A stretch of 64,000 bases of DNA from positions 381,501-445,500 of the forward strand of contig LSRY02000048.1 in NCBI GenBank assembly GCA_001643675.2. Direction: 5' to 3'. Position 1 is the first letter of the stretch. Each line of letters starts with the position of its first letter. The stretch is from Monocercomonoides exilis (taxonomy: Eukaryota > Preaxostyla > Oxymonadida > Polymastigidae). Below the pieces are notes generated by a model. That model saw only the letters and a program-made list of their open reading frames with translations. It did no database searches and was not told where the DNA came from. The translations under genes were made by a program, and so were the position numbers. Below, piece by piece: positions 29,401-32,400 of this stretch.

Positions 29401-32400
29401 AAGGGTGAAGATGAGGACTATAATGAGGCTGTTGAATTTGCTGCAGCTGGAGCTGAAGCTGAAGATGTTGCTGTTTAAAACGATGTTGATTGTGATTATA
29501 TTGATAAGGTTGATAATGTTGATTATTCTTCTCAGCTGAAGCTGACTGCAGATCCAAAATTGGCACACGAGGCAAAGAAGGCAAAGGCGTGGTCTGGTTA
29601 AAATTACTCCGAATTTTCGCTTGTTGTCTTGTCGGTGGACGGAAATACTCATTCTGTTCGTTAAGATCATTCATTTGTCTTTGTTCAATTTGCTTCAGTC
29701 TTTCTTCGGGCATATCAGCATCAACAGCTGATCCTGTTGCGTGTGCATCAATGAGCGACGAAAACGCTTCGGAAAGAGCAGCGTTTGTGCCTTCTGACGA
29801 AGCAGGAGAAGATTCAACTTCGTTCCCGTCGATCAATCCGCACATCATTTTCGCTTCTTCTGGAATGTTTTTCTGGCTCAGCATCATCTTCATGAAGGAC
29901 CTTGCATTCACTTGTTTAATCGACGCCTCCCATCCTCTTGCAATCTTCGTCGCAAACTCCGCAAAACACAATTTTACATTCTCTCTTTCTGTAGTTGTGT
30001 CAGCCACCACACGCATCCATCTGTTGGCTGAGGCAGCGTGTGTGCCCCTTCTTGTTGATCGGGTGGATTCAACATATTCTCCATAACTCCTGCTGTGAAT
30101 GGAGTCTGTTGGGTAGTAGCAGATTTTCTTTGTCCGGGGCTGGAGAAGAGGAGGGTACATGAAGTTTGTTGGCATGCCATTGTTTGACTGCTCATTTGAG
30201 AAAGTATTCATCTGCATTGTCATTGGCATTGGCATCTGCATCTGCATCTGATTCTGCATCGAAAGGTGCATCGGAATCTGTGTGGGTGTCTGCAGAGGGG
30301 TCGAATCTGCGCTTTCTGTCACGCTGCTCGCTGTCTGCTCGCTCAGCCTGCTCTGAGTGGGCAGTGATCTTACAGACACATTCGAGACGAGGTTGAAGAA
30401 CGAAGGCGTGGTTGATAGCGTCTCCGCAGAGGAGGACTGAGAAAAACAAGAGTCAGAAGGAGAAACGGGAGGGATTAGCTGGCCGGCAGAGGCAGTTAAA
30501 GGAGGGGTGTTGGCAGGAGGGGAGGAAGAGAGTGCTTGAGGAAGGGCAGAGGCAGATTGGGATAAGAGAAGAGGCATGTGGGGCTGGGTGGAGCTGTTGG
30601 GAAGAGAGGAAGACGGGATCGAATGGATCGATTGGGAGGCTAAAGAGGAACGAGAAGAAGAAGAATCAGAAGAATGAATCGAATGGATGGAATGGATGGA
30701 GTGTGTTGATTGAGATGATTGCAGAGAAAGCTGAGTGAAAGAGGAGGAGTTGTTTGTGGAGGAAGCAGAAGGATGTGTCTTCAGGGCATAAGAAGAAGGA
30801 GAAGAAGACGGAGAAGAAGAAGAAGATGATGATGATGATGATAACATATTTGACTGGAGCAGATTAGCAGAAGCTTGTGGAAGAGAAGCAAACGACTCAG
30901 ATTGCTCAGAGTGAATTGAATGGTCAGCAATAAAGGCGTTTTCATTGCCCTCAGGGTTTGTTGGTGTGATGGCTGTGATCAAATAGGATGTTGAAGGAGG
31001 AGGAGAAGCTGACTGAAAGGGGGAAATAGTGGGAGAAGGGAGAAGAACTTGAGATTGGTTGGCAGAGGGAATGGAAGAGAACTGTTGATTGGATGATGGT
31101 GATGATGGTGATGATGATGGCGATGATGATGATTGGATGGTTTCTGAAGAAGAAGAGGAGGAGGAGGAAGAAGAGGAAGAAGAAGAGGAAGAAGGATGAG
31201 GAGGAGGAGAAAGAAGAGCAGAAGAAGGCAGGATTTGAGAAGGCAGCAGAGAAGCAGAAGCATTTTGAGGCAAAAGAGAAGCAGAAGGAGAAGTTTCGCT
31301 GATTGAACGGAGCGAAATAGAGGCAGGTGCAATGGAAGACGTTGGAGAGGCAGTTGAAGACGAGGTGGGAGATAAAGAAGGAGAAGAAGATGGGGATGAG
31401 GAAGGGGAAGGGGAAGAAAGAGAAGAGAAAGGAAAGTTCTGATTTGCGTTTGTGTTTAGGTTTATATTCATGTTCATATTCATGTTCGTGCTTATGTTTG
31501 AGGCTGGAGGTGTGGAAGCAACAGAACCAGAAGCAGAGGGAGAAGTAGAATGAGAAAGGGAATGAGAAGGAGAGACAGTAAGTGATGTGTTAGCAGAGGC
31601 AGATGCTGACTGTTGCGCCTGTGTTTGTGACATTGTCTGTGAAATCGTCTGTGTGTGAGAGAAAGCTTGTGACTGCGAAATGGAGCTTGTATTCGAATGA
31701 GGCTGAGAATGAGAAGAAGATTGTGAATGAGGCTGATGCTGTTGAGCAGCACTGCCATTATGAGGATGATTATAATGATGATGATGGCTATGAGCATAAC
31801 TTTGACTGTTACTTTGGCTATGGCTTTGGCTATGGCTTTGACTGTGATTATCATAATGGCTGTGTATATGTGTCCCAACGGACTCAGCAGTGCGTGCAGT
31901 GGAAGAGAACTGGGTGGATGTGTTTCCCGACACGACAGACGGGGTGGGAGTGGAAGAAGGAAAGATCAGATCATTGCGAGGCAGAGGAGACAGTTGTGAC
32001 AGTTGTGTGACTGCATCCTTCACTTCCCTCCTCGAATCCAGCAGGTCTGAGTACTCCTCATTCACATCCGGTCTTATCAGCTCTTCGAGCGTGCGGCACA
32101 GGAATGAATCGATGTTGGTTATATCCTGTGCCAGCGACGCCACGCTCCCGTCAAAGGAGCTGTCGTCCATCCAGAAATGCAGCTTCAGCAGGTTCTGTGC
32201 TCGCACAAAGGCAGTCAACACCTGGTGTGCTAGGCACATGCAGATTTCGATGCGGTAGATGGAAATGGCTGCTAATGAGCAGATCTCATTGATGATGCCT
32301 CGAAGCACATGCAGTCTTGTTCGCAGGCGCATGGGCAGCTCCAAAAGGATGGGGGTGATGGTGGCAGAGTCAGAGCATTGAGACAAGATGCGGGAGATGA